A stretch of 64,000 nucleotides of DNA from Oscillibacter sp. 1-3 (lineage in GTDB: Bacteria; Bacillota; Clostridia; Oscillospirales; Oscillospiraceae): positions 62,001 through 126,000 of the forward strand of contig NZ_KE159703.1 of assembly GCF_000403435.2 (NCBI RefSeq). Direction: 5' to 3'. Numbering within the stretch: position 1 is the stretch's first letter; every line of letters begins with the position of its first letter. This document shows, in pieces, positions 1-7,273 of the stretch. Below the pieces are notes generated by a model that did no database searches, was not told the DNA's origin, and saw nothing but the letters and a program-made list of their open reading frames with translations. Made by a program: the position numbers and the translations under genes.

Positions 1-1
1 C

Positions 2-553
2 GCGCCGGAGTACGACACCCTGGTGAAAGAGCTGCTGGATGCCCGCCGGAATACTGCCGCCCCTGCCGCTGCCCCCGCGCCGGAAGCGGCTCCCGCCGCG
101 GAAGAGACTCCCGCCGCCTCCGGCGATACCCTGCTGGAGGAGAAGAACATCGTTCTGGGCTGCGCCCCCGTCACTCCCGAGGAGGCCATCCGGGCCTGCG
201 GCAGGCTGATGGTGGACAGCGGCTATGTGGACGAGGCCTATATCCAGGGCATGCTGGACCGGGAGGCCAGCTTCTCCGTGGCCATCGGCAGCCATGTAGC
301 CATCCCCCACGGCACCAACGATGTCAAGCCCCTGATTAAGCGCACCGGCGTGGTGGTCATGACCTATCCCGACGGCATCGACTGGAACGGCGACAAGGTC
401 AAGCTGGTGGTGGGCATCGCCGCCAAGGGCGACGAGCACCTGGAGATTCTGGGCCGCATCGTGGGCATCGCCTCCACCGACGAGGACACCGACGCCCTGG
501 TGGCCTCCGCCGACGCCGGAAACCTGTTCAAAAAGCTCAACGGCCTGGCATAA
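2..553 (+). CDS. mtlA: PTS mannitol-specific enzyme II, C-terminal part with EIIA domain (partial)
   Basis: The reading frame is open to the left window edge, so the start lies outside. The first codons (APEYDTLVKELL) look like the end of a mannitol EIIB domain. An Ala/Pro-rich linker of about 25 residues follows, then a complete EIIA domain of the mannitol/fructose class. The phosphorylatable histidine sits in VAIPHGT at bases 308-310. In such proteins EIIA takes phosphate from HPr and passes it to EIIB, which phosphorylates mannitol during uptake through EIIC. The linker suggests a CBA fusion like E. coli MtlA rather than a free MtlF. A GTG at base 23 could start a separate EIIA, but no Shine-Dalgarno site is seen there. 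Confidence 0.85.
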   Translation, partial: APEYDTLVKELLDARRNTAAPAAAPAPEAAPAAEETPAASGDTLLEEKNIVLGCAPVTPEEAIRACGRLMVDSGYVDEAYIQGMLDREASFSVAIGSHVAIPHGTNDVKPLIKRTGVVVMTYPDGIDWNGDKVKLVVGIAAKGDEHLEILGRIVGIASTDEDTDALVASADAGNLFKKLNGLA

Positions 554-614
554 TTCCATTTCCCGCCTGATCGATTTTCCAATCTGATTTTCCAAAACCG
601 ATTTCCCCAAAAGC

Positions 615-650
615 GCCCCCGGCCCTGCACGCAGGGCCGGGGGCACTTTC
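615..650 (+). terminator. GC-rich hairpin after the PTS gene
   Basis: A 14-bp perfect stem with a 2-nt apex (bases 615-644) is followed by a short T-containing tail (CTTTC). It lies about 60 bp past the PTS stop codon. The weak U-tract makes intrinsic termination likely but not certain. Confidence 0.5.
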
Positions 651-653
651 GAA

Positions 654-734
654 GCCTGTACCAATCGGCGGCGGTACGCAGTCCGGACGAAACATTCTCT
701 CGCCAATCTGCGCACTGCCGCCGATTGGGGCAGC
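654..734. repeat. Palindromic repeat, family A, copy 1
   Basis: The two ends form a long imperfect inverted repeat: CCAATCGGCGGCGGTACGCAG at one end and the complement of CTGCGCACTGCCGCCGATTGG at the other. Read in reverse complement, the element matches a second copy near 40488-40560, including an internal GATTGGCGAGA stretch. The size and structure fit a REP or MITE-like element. Confidence 0.65.
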
Positions 735-737
735 CTC

Positions 738-1073
738 TTATATCTCCGACTGTTCCGGCTCCTTGTCCTCGCCGTCTTCCTCCGCCGCTTCCGGCAGGGC
801 TGTTTCCTCCCCCGGGTCCTGAGCCGGCGGCGTCCAGTAGATCTGCCAGGCCAGAACCAGCAGCGCCAGCGCGCCGCCGCCCAGGATCACCGCCCCCAGC
901 GCCAGTATATGGAGGGCAGGCCGGGCCGCCCCGGGCGTGAAATAGGGGTCGATCAGCTGGAAGAACAGGTATCCCAGGTACAGTCCGCACATGGCGTACA
1001 GCCCCGCCCGGCTCTGTCGGCTGGGGGCGGGGCGCTCCGCCGGGGCGTCTTCGCGCTTTTTTCGTCCAAACAT
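738..1073 (-). CDS. Small two-helix membrane protein of unknown function
   Basis: This is a 111-residue protein. A basic N-terminus (FGRKKRED) is followed by two hydrophobic segments at about residues 23-41 and 52-80, and then an acidic tail rich in Glu and Asp. A GAGAGGAG Shine-Dalgarno site precedes the ATG. The gene starts 15 bp after the sugar-isomerase gene and on the same strand, so it is probably the last gene of the MATE-isomerase transcript. I do not recognise the family. By topology the charged tails would be cytoplasmic. Confidence 0.65.
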   Translation of the reverse strand: MFGRKKREDAPAERPAPSRQSRAGLYAMCGLYLGYLFFQLIDPYFTPGAARPALHILALGAVILGGGALALLVLAWQIYWTPPAQDPGEETALPEAAEEDGEDKEPEQSEI

Positions 1074-1088
1074 GGCGTATCTCCTCTC

Positions 1089-2009
1089 TCAAAGGGCGTC
1101 CCGCAGCGTCCGCAGGGAGGCCAGATGCCCGTCCAGCATGGGCATTGTCATATCCTCCATCTCCAGCGCCACGTCGCCGTCATAGCCGCTCATCCGCGCC
1201 GCGGAGAAGAACTCCCGCCACCACTGGGGCCCGTGGCCGGAGCCCACCGCCACATAGTTCCATGCCCGCTCCCGGAACGCGCCGATGGGCTTGGTGTCCA
1301 GCATCCCGTTGGGGCCGCTCATCCGCCGCTCCGGCCGGGAATCCTTGCCGTGGATGTGGTAGAGGACGCCGCGCTCCCCCAGGACACGGGCGGCCTCAAT
1401 GGGGTCTCCCCCCATCCAGAAGAGTTGGGAGGGGTCCAGGTTCATGCCCACCAGGGGTCCCACCGCCGCCCGCAGGCGCAGCAGCGTCTCCGGATTGTAC
1501 ACCAGCTGCATCCCGTGGTTCTCCAGGGCGATCCGCTCCACGCCGCACTCCGCCGCCAGACGCACAAGCTCCCGCCACCGGGGAATGGCCGCCTCGTTCC
1601 ACTGGTAGTCCAGCACCGCCTGGGTCTCCGGCGGCCAGGAGGCGGTGATCCACACCGGCGTCCGGTCCCCGGGGCACCCGGCGGGCAGGCCGCTCATCAT
1701 CACGATCTTTTTTACCCCCAGCAGCTCCGCCAGGCGGAAGGTCTTCGCCGTGACCTCCCAGTCCCGCTCATAGGCCAGGGGATTGCCGGAGCAGTTCAGG
1801 GCGCAGAGGTCCAGGCCCCGCCGCCGCTGGGCATCCAGCCACCGCTCCCGGGCGGCCGCCGAGGCCAGCAGGCCCTCAAGGTCCGCGTGGGGGGCGGAGG
1901 ACCAGTTGCCTGTGCCGATCTCCAGGGCCTGAATGCCCTCCCGGACGCAGAAGTCCAGCATCTCCTCATAGGGCAGATCCAGGGTGCAGGTTTTGATGGC
2001 GAGTCTCAT
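1089..2009 (-). CDS. Sugar phosphate isomerase/epimerase (xylose isomerase-like TIM barrel)
   Basis: The protein has 306 residues and starts MRLAIKTCTLDLPYEEML, typical of the AP-endonuclease-2 / xylose-isomerase-like TIM-barrel superfamily. Probable metal-site residues lie in IALENHG (middle), MNLDPSQLFW, LYHIHGKD and DVALEMED near the C-terminus. This superfamily includes inosose dehydratases, ketose epimerases and hydroxypyruvate isomerases. The substrate cannot be read from the sequence. The ATG overlaps the MATE stop codon by 4 bp, implying translational coupling. The open frame extends far upstream inside the MATE gene, but that part has shadow composition. Confidence 0.8.
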   Translation of the reverse strand: MRLAIKTCTLDLPYEEMLDFCVREGIQALEIGTGNWSSAPHADLEGLLASAAARERWLDAQRRRGLDLCALNCSGNPLAYERDWEVTAKTFRLAELLGVKKIVMMSGLPAGCPGDRTPVWITASWPPETQAVLDYQWNEAAIPRWRELVRLAAECGVERIALENHGMQLVYNPETLLRLRAAVGPLVGMNLDPSQLFWMGGDPIEAARVLGERGVLYHIHGKDSRPERRMSGPNGMLDTKPIGAFRERAWNYVAVGSGHGPQWWREFFSAARMSGYDGDVALEMEDMTMPMLDGHLASLRTLRDAL

Positions 2010-3382
2010 GCCGCTTCCTCCTCTCCGCCGCCGGGGCGGGTGACGCTTTTGACCCACTTCCAGCTGTGGAGCCGCAGGGCCACGGGGATGATCTTGTAGA
2101 GCTGGTCCCATTTCAGCAGGAAGAACACCGCCGCCGGGGACCACTCCCACCAGAAGGCCGCGGCGGCGGACAGGGGCACCACAATGCCCCACATGCTGAC
2201 AAGGTTCATCCTGGCGCTGAAGGCCGTGTCTCCGCCGCCCCGGATGATGCCGTTGTCGCAGGCCATCTGATAGGCCGTGCCCACGGTGGTCAGGGCGATG
2301 ATGGCCATGAACTGCAGGGCCAGCTCCCGGGCCCGGGGCGTCAGGGCTGCGCCGAAGGCCGCCAGAACAGGCCGCCGCAGCAGGAAGATGGCCCCGCCGG
2401 AGAGAAGGCCGATCACAACGAACAGCGCCTGGAGAGTGGACACCAGGGGCCGCAGCTCCTGCCGCCGCCCGCCGCCGATGGTCTTTCCCACCACAATGCC
2501 GGAGGCGGAGGCCGCGCCGTAGGCCGCCACGGAGAGGACCTGATAGACCTGCACGGCGATGGCGTTGGCCGCAGTCACGTCGCCGCCCAGGTGGCCCAGG
2601 ATGCCGGTCTGCGCCATCTGGGCCACGCCCCACAGCGCCTGATTCAACAGCACCGGCGCGGAGACGCGGCTGTAATCCCGGATATAGCTTTTGTCAATGA
2701 GGATGAGCTTTCTCAGCGTCAGGTTCAGCTGCTTCTCCTGGTATTTCAGAAACCAGACCACAATGACGAGCTCCGTGCACCGGGACACCAAGGTGGCGAC
2801 GGCCGCCCCCCGGACCCCCAGCTCCGGAAAGCCCCAGCGGCCATAGATCAGCAGATAGTTCAGCGACACGTTGATGCACAGGGTGGAGAAGGCGATGGCG
2901 TAGCCGATCTTCACAATGCCCACGGAGCGCAGGGAGGCCACCAGAATGTTGGTGACGGTGAAGATCACGTATGTATAGCAGATGATCTGAAAATACTGCG
3001 CTCCCTGGGCGATGACCGCCTCCTCGTTGGAGAGAAGACGCAGCAGCGTCTCCGGAGCCAGCAGCACCCATGCAAACAGCGCCGCCGCCAGTCCCCCGCC
3101 GAACCGCAGCGCCGCGCCGATGATGTGTGGGATGGGCTCCAGGTTGTTTTTGCCCCAGTACTGGGCCCCCAGCACCACGGCCCCCTCTCCCGCGCCGGTG
3201 ACCAGCATCTGGAGCAGGAACTGCACCTGGTTGCACAGGCTCACGCCGCTCATGGCGTCCTGACTGTACCGCCCCAGCATCACCGTGTCCATCATGTTCA
3301 CGCCGAAGGTCAGCAGGTTCTGGAGGGCCAGGGACAGCGCTAGGGCAAAAAAAGCGCGGTAAAAGTTTTTGTCACGAATCAT
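2006..3382 (-). CDS. MATE family efflux transporter
   Basis: The 458-residue polytopic membrane protein has the two-bundle MATE fold pattern of about 12 helices. Matching features are NLLTFGVNMMDTVMLGRYSQDAM near the N-terminus and a second-half repeat around APVLLNQALWGVAQMAQTG. MATE proteins export cationic drugs or metabolites using Na+ or H+ gradients. The start (MIRDKNFY) was chosen because a GGAGACGG Shine-Dalgarno site precedes it. A longer in-frame extension upstream has no transporter similarity. The gene is first of a three-gene minus-strand unit and diverges from the permease gene at 3614. Confidence 0.88.
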   Translation of the reverse strand: MIRDKNFYRAFFALALSLALQNLLTFGVNMMDTVMLGRYSQDAMSGVSLCNQVQFLLQMLVTGAGEGAVVLGAQYWGKNNLEPIPHIIGAALRFGGGLAAALFAWVLLAPETLLRLLSNEEAVIAQGAQYFQIICYTYVIFTVTNILVASLRSVGIVKIGYAIAFSTLCINVSLNYLLIYGRWGFPELGVRGAAVATLVSRCTELVIVVWFLKYQEKQLNLTLRKLILIDKSYIRDYSRVSAPVLLNQALWGVAQMAQTGILGHLGGDVTAANAIAVQVYQVLSVAAYGAASASGIVVGKTIGGGRRQELRPLVSTLQALFVVIGLLSGGAIFLLRRPVLAAFGAALTPRARELALQFMAIIALTTVGTAYQMACDNGIIRGGGDTAFSARMNLVSMWGIVVPLSAAAAFWWEWSPAAVFFLLKWDQLYKIIPVALRLHSWKWVKSVTRPGGGEEEAA

Positions 3383-3540
3383 GGAACCGTCTCCTCTGCG
3401 CAGCTGCGGTATAGGAGCAGTATACCCCAGCCGCTGAAAATTGGCAAGTCCTCCGCAGGAACAGGCTGTGAACTTCTGACCTGCCCATGGGGAAATCCCA
3501 CAAAGGTATGTCCCATTATTGTACAAACGGACCAGCGTGA

Positions 3541-3584
3541 AAAGGTTGACCTTTCCTTGCTTTTCCGGGAAGCCATGGTATAAT
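3541..3584 (+). promoter_or_regulatory. Promoter and possible operator of the NCS2 permease
   Basis: A sigma-A-like promoter is visible: TTGCTT at 3557-3562, a 16-bp spacer, and a perfect TATAAT at 3579-3584, 30 bp before the start codon. Just upstream lies the palindrome AAAGGTTGACCTTT (3541-3554), a possible operator site. No purine riboswitch fold was seen. Confidence 0.55.
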
Positions 3585-3613
3585 GGAACACAGCACAATA
3601 GAAAAAGGAGAGT

Positions 3614-4969
3614 ATGTCTATGCCCCCCTCTGATTCCCGTCTGCTGTTCCAGTTCCACGGAAGGCCGCCCTTAGGCGCCTCCGTCTCCCTGGCCCTCCAG
3701 CACCTGGTAGCCATGATCGTGGGCTGTGTCACGCCGCCCATCATCATCGCCGGGGCCATCGGTCTCAGCCAGGCGGACCGGGTGCTGCTGATCCAGGCGT
3801 CCCTGGTCATGTCCGCCGTGTCCACCCTGCTCCAGCTCTTTCCCGTCGGGGGCCGGTTCGGCTCCGGCCTTCCGGTGATTCTGGGTGTGAGCTTTGCCTA
3901 TCTGCCCAGCATGCAGGCCATCGCCGCCTCCGGCGGCGGCGTGTCCGCCATCGCGGGGGCCATGCTGGTGGGCGGCGTGGTGGCCGTCATCGTGGGCCTG
4001 TTCGTCAAGAAGATCCGGCTGCTGTTCCCGCCGGTGATCACCGGGACGGTGGTGTTCACCATCGGCCTCTCCCTCTACCCCACCGCCATCAACTACATGG
4101 CCGGCGGCACCGGCAATACCTACGAGTCCGTGATGTCCAAGGGACTGCCGGAGGCCATGGTCTACGGCTCCTGGCAAAACTGGCTTGTCGCCATTTTGAC
4201 CCTGGCGGCGGTGATGATTCTGAACAACAAGGGCAGGGGCGTTTGCAGGCTGGCCTCCATCCTGCTGGGGATGCTCTTCGGCTACGCCGCGGCATTGTGC
4301 TTTGGCATGGTGAGCTTTGCCGACGTGGGGGACGCCGCCTGGTTCTCCCTGCCCCGTTTCCTGCACTTCGGCGTCAGCTTCGACCTGCCATCCTGTGTGG
4401 CCCTGGGGCTGCTCTTCGCCATCAACGCCATTCAGGCCATCGGCGACTTCACCGCCACCACCGTGGGCGGCATGGACCGGGACCCCACGGACAACGAGCT
4501 CCAGGGCGGCATCATCGCCTACGGCGCGGCCAACATCCTGGCGGCCCTCTTCGGCGGCCTGCCCACGGCCACGTATTCCCAGAACGTGGGCATCGTCACC
4601 ACCAACAAGGTGGTGAACCGGACGGTGTTCACCATGACGGGGGCGTTTTTGCTGCTGGCGGGCGTCTCGCCCAAGTTCGCGGCGGTGCTGACCACCATCC
4701 CCCAGTGCGTGCTGGGAGGCGCCACCATTACCGTGTTCTCCACCATCGCCATGACGGGCATGCGCCTCATCGCCTCCCAGGACCTGACGGCCCGGAACAC
4801 CACCATCGTTGGCCTCTCCGCCGCGTTGGGCGTGGGGATCTCCCAGGCCAGCGCCTCGCTGAGCCAGTTTCCGGACAGCTTCACCATGATCTTCGGCAAG
4901 TCCCCGGTCGTCATCGCCACGCTGATGGCGGTGGCGCTGAATCTGATTCTGCCCAAGGAGGAGAAGTGA
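3614..4969 (+). CDS. NCS2 family nucleobase:cation symporter (xanthine/uracil permease)
   Basis: This 451-residue protein has about 14 membrane segments. It carries the family signatures RFGSGLPVILGVSFAYLP (residues about 80-97) and AIQAIGDFTATTVGGMDRDPTDNEL in helix 8-9, and NCS2 substrate and gating residues fall in that second region. It should import xanthine, uric acid or uracil with a proton. The QAIGDF and GMDRDPTDNEL motifs resemble xanthine/urate members more than UraA, but the substrate is unproven. An AGGAG Shine-Dalgarno site precedes the ATG. The next gene follows after 4 bp. Confidence 0.85.
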   Translation: MSMPPSDSRLLFQFHGRPPLGASVSLALQHLVAMIVGCVTPPIIIAGAIGLSQADRVLLIQASLVMSAVSTLLQLFPVGGRFGSGLPVILGVSFAYLPSMQAIAASGGGVSAIAGAMLVGGVVAVIVGLFVKKIRLLFPPVITGTVVFTIGLSLYPTAINYMAGGTGNTYESVMSKGLPEAMVYGSWQNWLVAILTLAAVMILNNKGRGVCRLASILLGMLFGYAAALCFGMVSFADVGDAAWFSLPRFLHFGVSFDLPSCVALGLLFAINAIQAIGDFTATTVGGMDRDPTDNELQGGIIAYGAANILAALFGGLPTATYSQNVGIVTTNKVVNRTVFTMTGAFLLLAGVSPKFAAVLTTIPQCVLGGATITVFSTIAMTGMRLIASQDLTARNTTIVGLSAALGVGISQASASLSQFPDSFTMIFGKSPVVIATLMAVALNLILPKEEK

Positions 4970-4973
4970 GCGG

Positions 4974-5495
4974 ATGAACGGTCTCTGGCTGCTGGTCCCC
5001 TTTCTGCTGGTGCGGTTCGGGCTGCTGGCCGTTCTGAGCCGGGAGGCTGTGGCCCGGGCGGCGCATTTCGCCCCTATGGAGGGCGGGGAACGGATCGCCT
5101 ACGGGATCTATCAGCTCTCAAACGCGGCGATGTTTTTGTACCTGGCCTTTCTCACGGTTCAAACGCAGCCGCCGCTTTTCTTCCGCGCCGGGCTCGCCTG
5201 CTGTCTCTCCGGTCTGATCCTCTGCACCGCCTCCATCGCCGCCTTTTCCGCCTCCTCGAGCGAAGGCCCCTGCACCGGCGGCGTTTACCGCTTTTCCCGC
5301 AATCCCATGTATGTGTCCTACTTCCTCTACTTCGCGGGGATGGCCCTTCTGACCCGGTCGGCGGTCCTGCTGGGAATTGTCCTTGTATTCCAGATCTCTG
5401 CCCACTGGATCATCCTGGCGGAGGAGCGGTGGTGCGGGGAGACCTTCGGCGCGTCTTACAGGCGTTACGCAGAACGCGTCCGGCGCTATCTCTGA
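4974..5495 (+). CDS. Isoprenylcysteine carboxyl methyltransferase-like membrane protein
   Basis: The protein has 173 residues and about five hydrophobic segments. The C-terminal half carries the ICMT/PEMT pattern: GVYRFSRNPMYVSYFLYF (about residues 100-117), then ILAEERWCGETFGASYRRYAERVRRYL. In that family the RNPxY and EE..(F/Y)G..Y..Y segments bind S-adenosylmethionine and the substrate head group. Bacterial members methylate lipids or unknown substrates. The gene lies 4 bp after the permease, so it is likely co-transcribed, though a functional link is not evident. Confidence 0.75.
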   Translation: MNGLWLLVPFLLVRFGLLAVLSREAVARAAHFAPMEGGERIAYGIYQLSNAAMFLYLAFLTVQTQPPLFFRAGLACCLSGLILCTASIAAFSASSSEGPCTGGVYRFSRNPMYVSYFLYFAGMALLTRSAVLLGIVLVFQISAHWIILAEERWCGETFGASYRRYAERVRRYL

Positions 5496-5541
5496 GCCGT
5501 TAAAGCGAACGGGACAAAGCGCGGCGTTTCAAAAAGAAATC

Positions 5542-5583
5542 AGGGCCTCCGCGAACCGCAATCGGTTCGCGGAGGCCCTTTTG
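5542..5583. terminator. Bidirectional terminator
   Basis: A roughly 16-bp perfect stem (AGGGCCTCCGCGAACCG and its complement) is followed by CTTTT on the plus side and a run of A/T on the other. It sits between the convergent genes ending at 5495 and 5594. Confidence 0.8.
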
Positions 5584-5593
5584 GGGCGCCTTT

Positions 5594-6139
5594 TCAGAAT
5601 TTGTCCGCAAGGGCCGCGGCCTGGGCGCAGCCGTCTGTCTTTTCGATGTCGCCCGCGTTCAGCACGCCGGGGATCAGCACCTCGCCCACCATCGTCCACT
5701 TCATCAGCGCCGCGGACCGCTCCAGGGGAACGCGCACGCCGTCCATGACGGACAGGTCTTCCTCCTCACAGCAGGCGATGACGGCGCACTCCTTCCCGGC
5801 AATGTCCCTGCCGCCCACTACAAAGGAGAACAGCCGGTCGATCACACCCTTGATCTGGGCGGGGATGGAGTACCAGTACACCGGCATGGTGAAGACCACG
5901 GCGTCCGCCTCCAGAATCGCAGGGGCGATGGCGTTGAAGTCGTCGTCAAAGGAGCAGGCCTTCCCGGTTTTGAAGCAGGTCTCGCAGGCGCGGCATCCTC
6001 CCACCTTTTTTAGGGCGGCGTCAAAGCGGGTGACCGAATGGCCTTTTGCCTCCGCCGCTTTGATAAAGGCGTCCGTCATGGCGAAGCTGTTTCCGTTCTT
6101 CCGGGGACTGCCCGTGATGACCACAATTTTTTTGCTCAT
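5594..6139 (-). CDS. NADPH-dependent FMN reductase / iron-sulfur flavoprotein
   Basis: The 181-residue flavodoxin-fold protein begins MSKKIVVITGSPRKNGNS, the phosphate-binding loop for FMN. It then has a compact cysteine cluster CRACETCFKTGKAC (CX2CX2CX5C) at about residues 49-62, the pattern of 4Fe-4S iron-sulfur flavoproteins. MPVYWYSIPAQIKGVIDR follows, typical of the FMN reductase family. It probably transfers electrons from NAD(P)H or ferredoxin to an unknown acceptor such as oxygen species or quinones. The gene is divergent from an HxlR-type regulator, the usual arrangement for a regulated stress flavoprotein. Confidence 0.8.
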   Translation of the reverse strand: MSKKIVVITGSPRKNGNSFAMTDAFIKAAEAKGHSVTRFDAALKKVGGCRACETCFKTGKACSFDDDFNAIAPAILEADAVVFTMPVYWYSIPAQIKGVIDRLFSFVVGGRDIAGKECAVIACCEEEDLSVMDGVRVPLERSAALMKWTMVGEVLIPGVLNAGDIEKTDGCAQAAALADKF

Positions 6140-6166
6140 GCTGATTACCTCCCAAAGTCCGCGGGC

Positions 6167-6245
6167 TTGACGCCGCCCGCGTTTGACGGTATTATGATCA
6201 CAGAAACGGAAAATGGTCAAGTACGCACATGAAAGTGGGGTACTT
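6167..6245. promoter_or_regulatory. Overlapping divergent promoters with HxlR-type operator
   Basis: Plus strand: TTGACG (6167-6172), 17 bp, TATTAT (6190-6195), directed at the HxlR gene. Minus strand: TTGACC (complement of 6215-6220), 18 bp, CATAAT (complement of 6191-6196), directed at the flavoprotein gene. An inverted repeat AAGTAC-N15-GTACTT (6219-6245) overlaps the minus-strand -35 box. It resembles the GTAC-based operators known for HxlR regulators. Confidence 0.6.
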
Positions 6246-6268
6246 ACCGAAAGGAGAGTGTAATTCAC

Positions 6269-6598
6269 ATGCTGGAATGCATTCGGGACGCGAAGCTGGA
6301 GGACACCGGGTTCAGCTACACCATGTCGCTGATTCAGGGGAAGTACAAGATGCTGATCCTCTACACGCTGATGGGCTACGGTGTCGTGCGGTTCAACGAG
6401 ATGAAAAAGTACATCGGCGCCATCTCCTACAAGACCCTCAGCAGCACCCTGAAAGAGCTGGAGGCCGACGGACTGGTCCACCGTGAGGAATACCCGCAGA
6501 TCCCGCCCAAAGTGGAGTACACCCTGACCGAGCGCGGCAGGTCGCTGATCCCCATTCTGGACGCCATGTGCGAATGGGGAGAGCGGAACCGCGTCTGA
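6269..6598 (+). CDS. HxlR family winged-helix transcriptional regulator
   Basis: The 109-residue protein has the HxlR order: SLIQGKYKMLILYTLMGYGVVRFNEMKKYIGAISYKTLSSTLKELEADGLVHREEY, then VEYTLTERGRSLIPILDAMCEWG. This is a winged helix with a C-terminal dimerisation helix. Members often sense aldehydes, quinones or disulfide stress and control an adjacent oxidoreductase. The divergent iron-sulfur flavoprotein gene and the GTAC operator between them are the likely targets. Cys4 and Cys104 are available for redox sensing, but a sensing role is inference. A GGAGAG Shine-Dalgarno site lies upstream. Confidence 0.88.
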   Translation: MLECIRDAKLEDTGFSYTMSLIQGKYKMLILYTLMGYGVVRFNEMKKYIGAISYKTLSSTLKELEADGLVHREEYPQIPPKVEYTLTERGRSLIPILDAMCEWGERNRV

Positions 6599-6631
6599 GG
6601 GCCGGTCCGAACGCTCCCCGGAGACGCAATG

Positions 6632-6661
6632 CCCGCCGGGAAGCGGCCGCTTCCCGGCGGG
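6632..6661. terminator. GC-rich hairpin between convergent genes
   Basis: A perfect self-complementary stretch (CCCGCCGGGAAGC and its complement around GGCC) lies between the HxlR gene and spoVAC. There is no clear U-tract on either strand, so it is only a candidate terminator. Confidence 0.45.
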
Positions 6662-6710
6662 TATCAGAGCGTGTATGCGCAGCCGGCGGGCGCTGCTGCC
6701 CGGCCCCGCC

Positions 6711-7151
6711 TTATCCGCCCATCAGCATCAGCGCCGCGCCGTAGACGACACTGGCCAAGGTGCCGAACACGATCACCGGCCCCGCCACCAGGAACATCTT
6801 AGCCGCCATGCCGGTGACGATGCCCTCGCTCTTGAAGTCGATGGCCGGGGATACCACGGCGTTGGCGAAGCCGGTGATGGGAACCAGCGTCCCCGCGCCG
6901 CCGAAGCGGGCGATTTTATTGTACAGGTTCAGCCCTGTCAGCAGGGCGGACAGCAGTACCAGCGAGCAGGAGGTGGCGGTGCCGGCGTCCTCCTGGTTCA
7001 GCCCCGCCGCGGCCCAGCCGTTTTGAATCAGCTGGCCCAGCACGCAGATCAGCCCGCCGATCACAAAGGCCAGAACCACGTCCTTCACCAGCGGGGACTT
7101 CTGGGCCCGCTGCTTCACATACTGCTGGTACTCCTGGGGTGACAGATCCAT
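6711..7151 (-). CDS. spoVAC: Stage V sporulation protein AC
   Basis: This 146-residue membrane protein carries the SpoVAC signatures SPLVKDVVLAFVIGGLICVLGQL near the N-terminus, FGGAGTLVPITGFANAVVSPAIDFKSEG in the middle, and GMAAKMFLVAGPVIVFG at the end. SpoVAC forms a mechanosensitive channel in the spore inner membrane that moves dipicolinic acid during sporulation and germination. In Bacillus it lies with spoVAD and spoVAE(b). Here no SpoVA partner is adjacent: the gene ends at the HxlR hairpin and diverges from hemW. This is the clearest evidence that the organism makes endospores. Confidence 0.88.
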   Translation of the reverse strand: MDLSPQEYQQYVKQRAQKSPLVKDVVLAFVIGGLICVLGQLIQNGWAAAGLNQEDAGTATSCSLVLLSALLTGLNLYNKIARFGGAGTLVPITGFANAVVSPAIDFKSEGIVTGMAAKMFLVAGPVIVFGTLASVVYGAALMLMGG

Positions 7152-7182
7152 GGGGAATCCCTCTTTTCTGGAAAGTTTCCCC

Positions 7183-7211
7183 TAGTGTCCCCGAATTGCC
7201 GCCGAATATGC
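7183..7211 (-). promoter_or_regulatory. Possible forespore (sigma-G-like) promoter of spoVAC
   Basis: On the minus strand, GCATA (complement of 7207-7211) is followed after 17 bp by GACACTA (complement of 7183-7189). This matches 5 of 7 positions of the sigma-G/F -10 pattern CATNNTA as commonly given. The distance to the spoVAC ATG is about 30 bp. It is weak evidence based on motif match and gene function. Confidence 0.3.
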
Positions 7212-7273
7212 GTCCTTGCAAATCCGGGTAAAACGCGTTATATTGTTCACAGTAAACTTTGGAGGGACCGCTC

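Noticed and set aside
725..2099. Plus-strand frames opposite the sugar isomerase gene
   Set aside because: They are Pro/Arg/His/Gly-rich, lack ribosome binding sites and mirror the codon pattern of the minus-strand genes.
2010..2633. N-terminal extension of the sugar isomerase frame into the MATE gene
   Set aside because: The extension is Arg/Gly/Ala-rich shadow sequence of the MATE gene. The domain starts cleanly at MRLAIKTC, with an ATG that overlaps the MATE stop codon.
3383..3613. Purine riboswitch upstream of the NCS2 permease
   Set aside because: No conserved three-way-junction core was recognised. The promoter lies only 30 bp before the gene, leaving no room for the aptamer.
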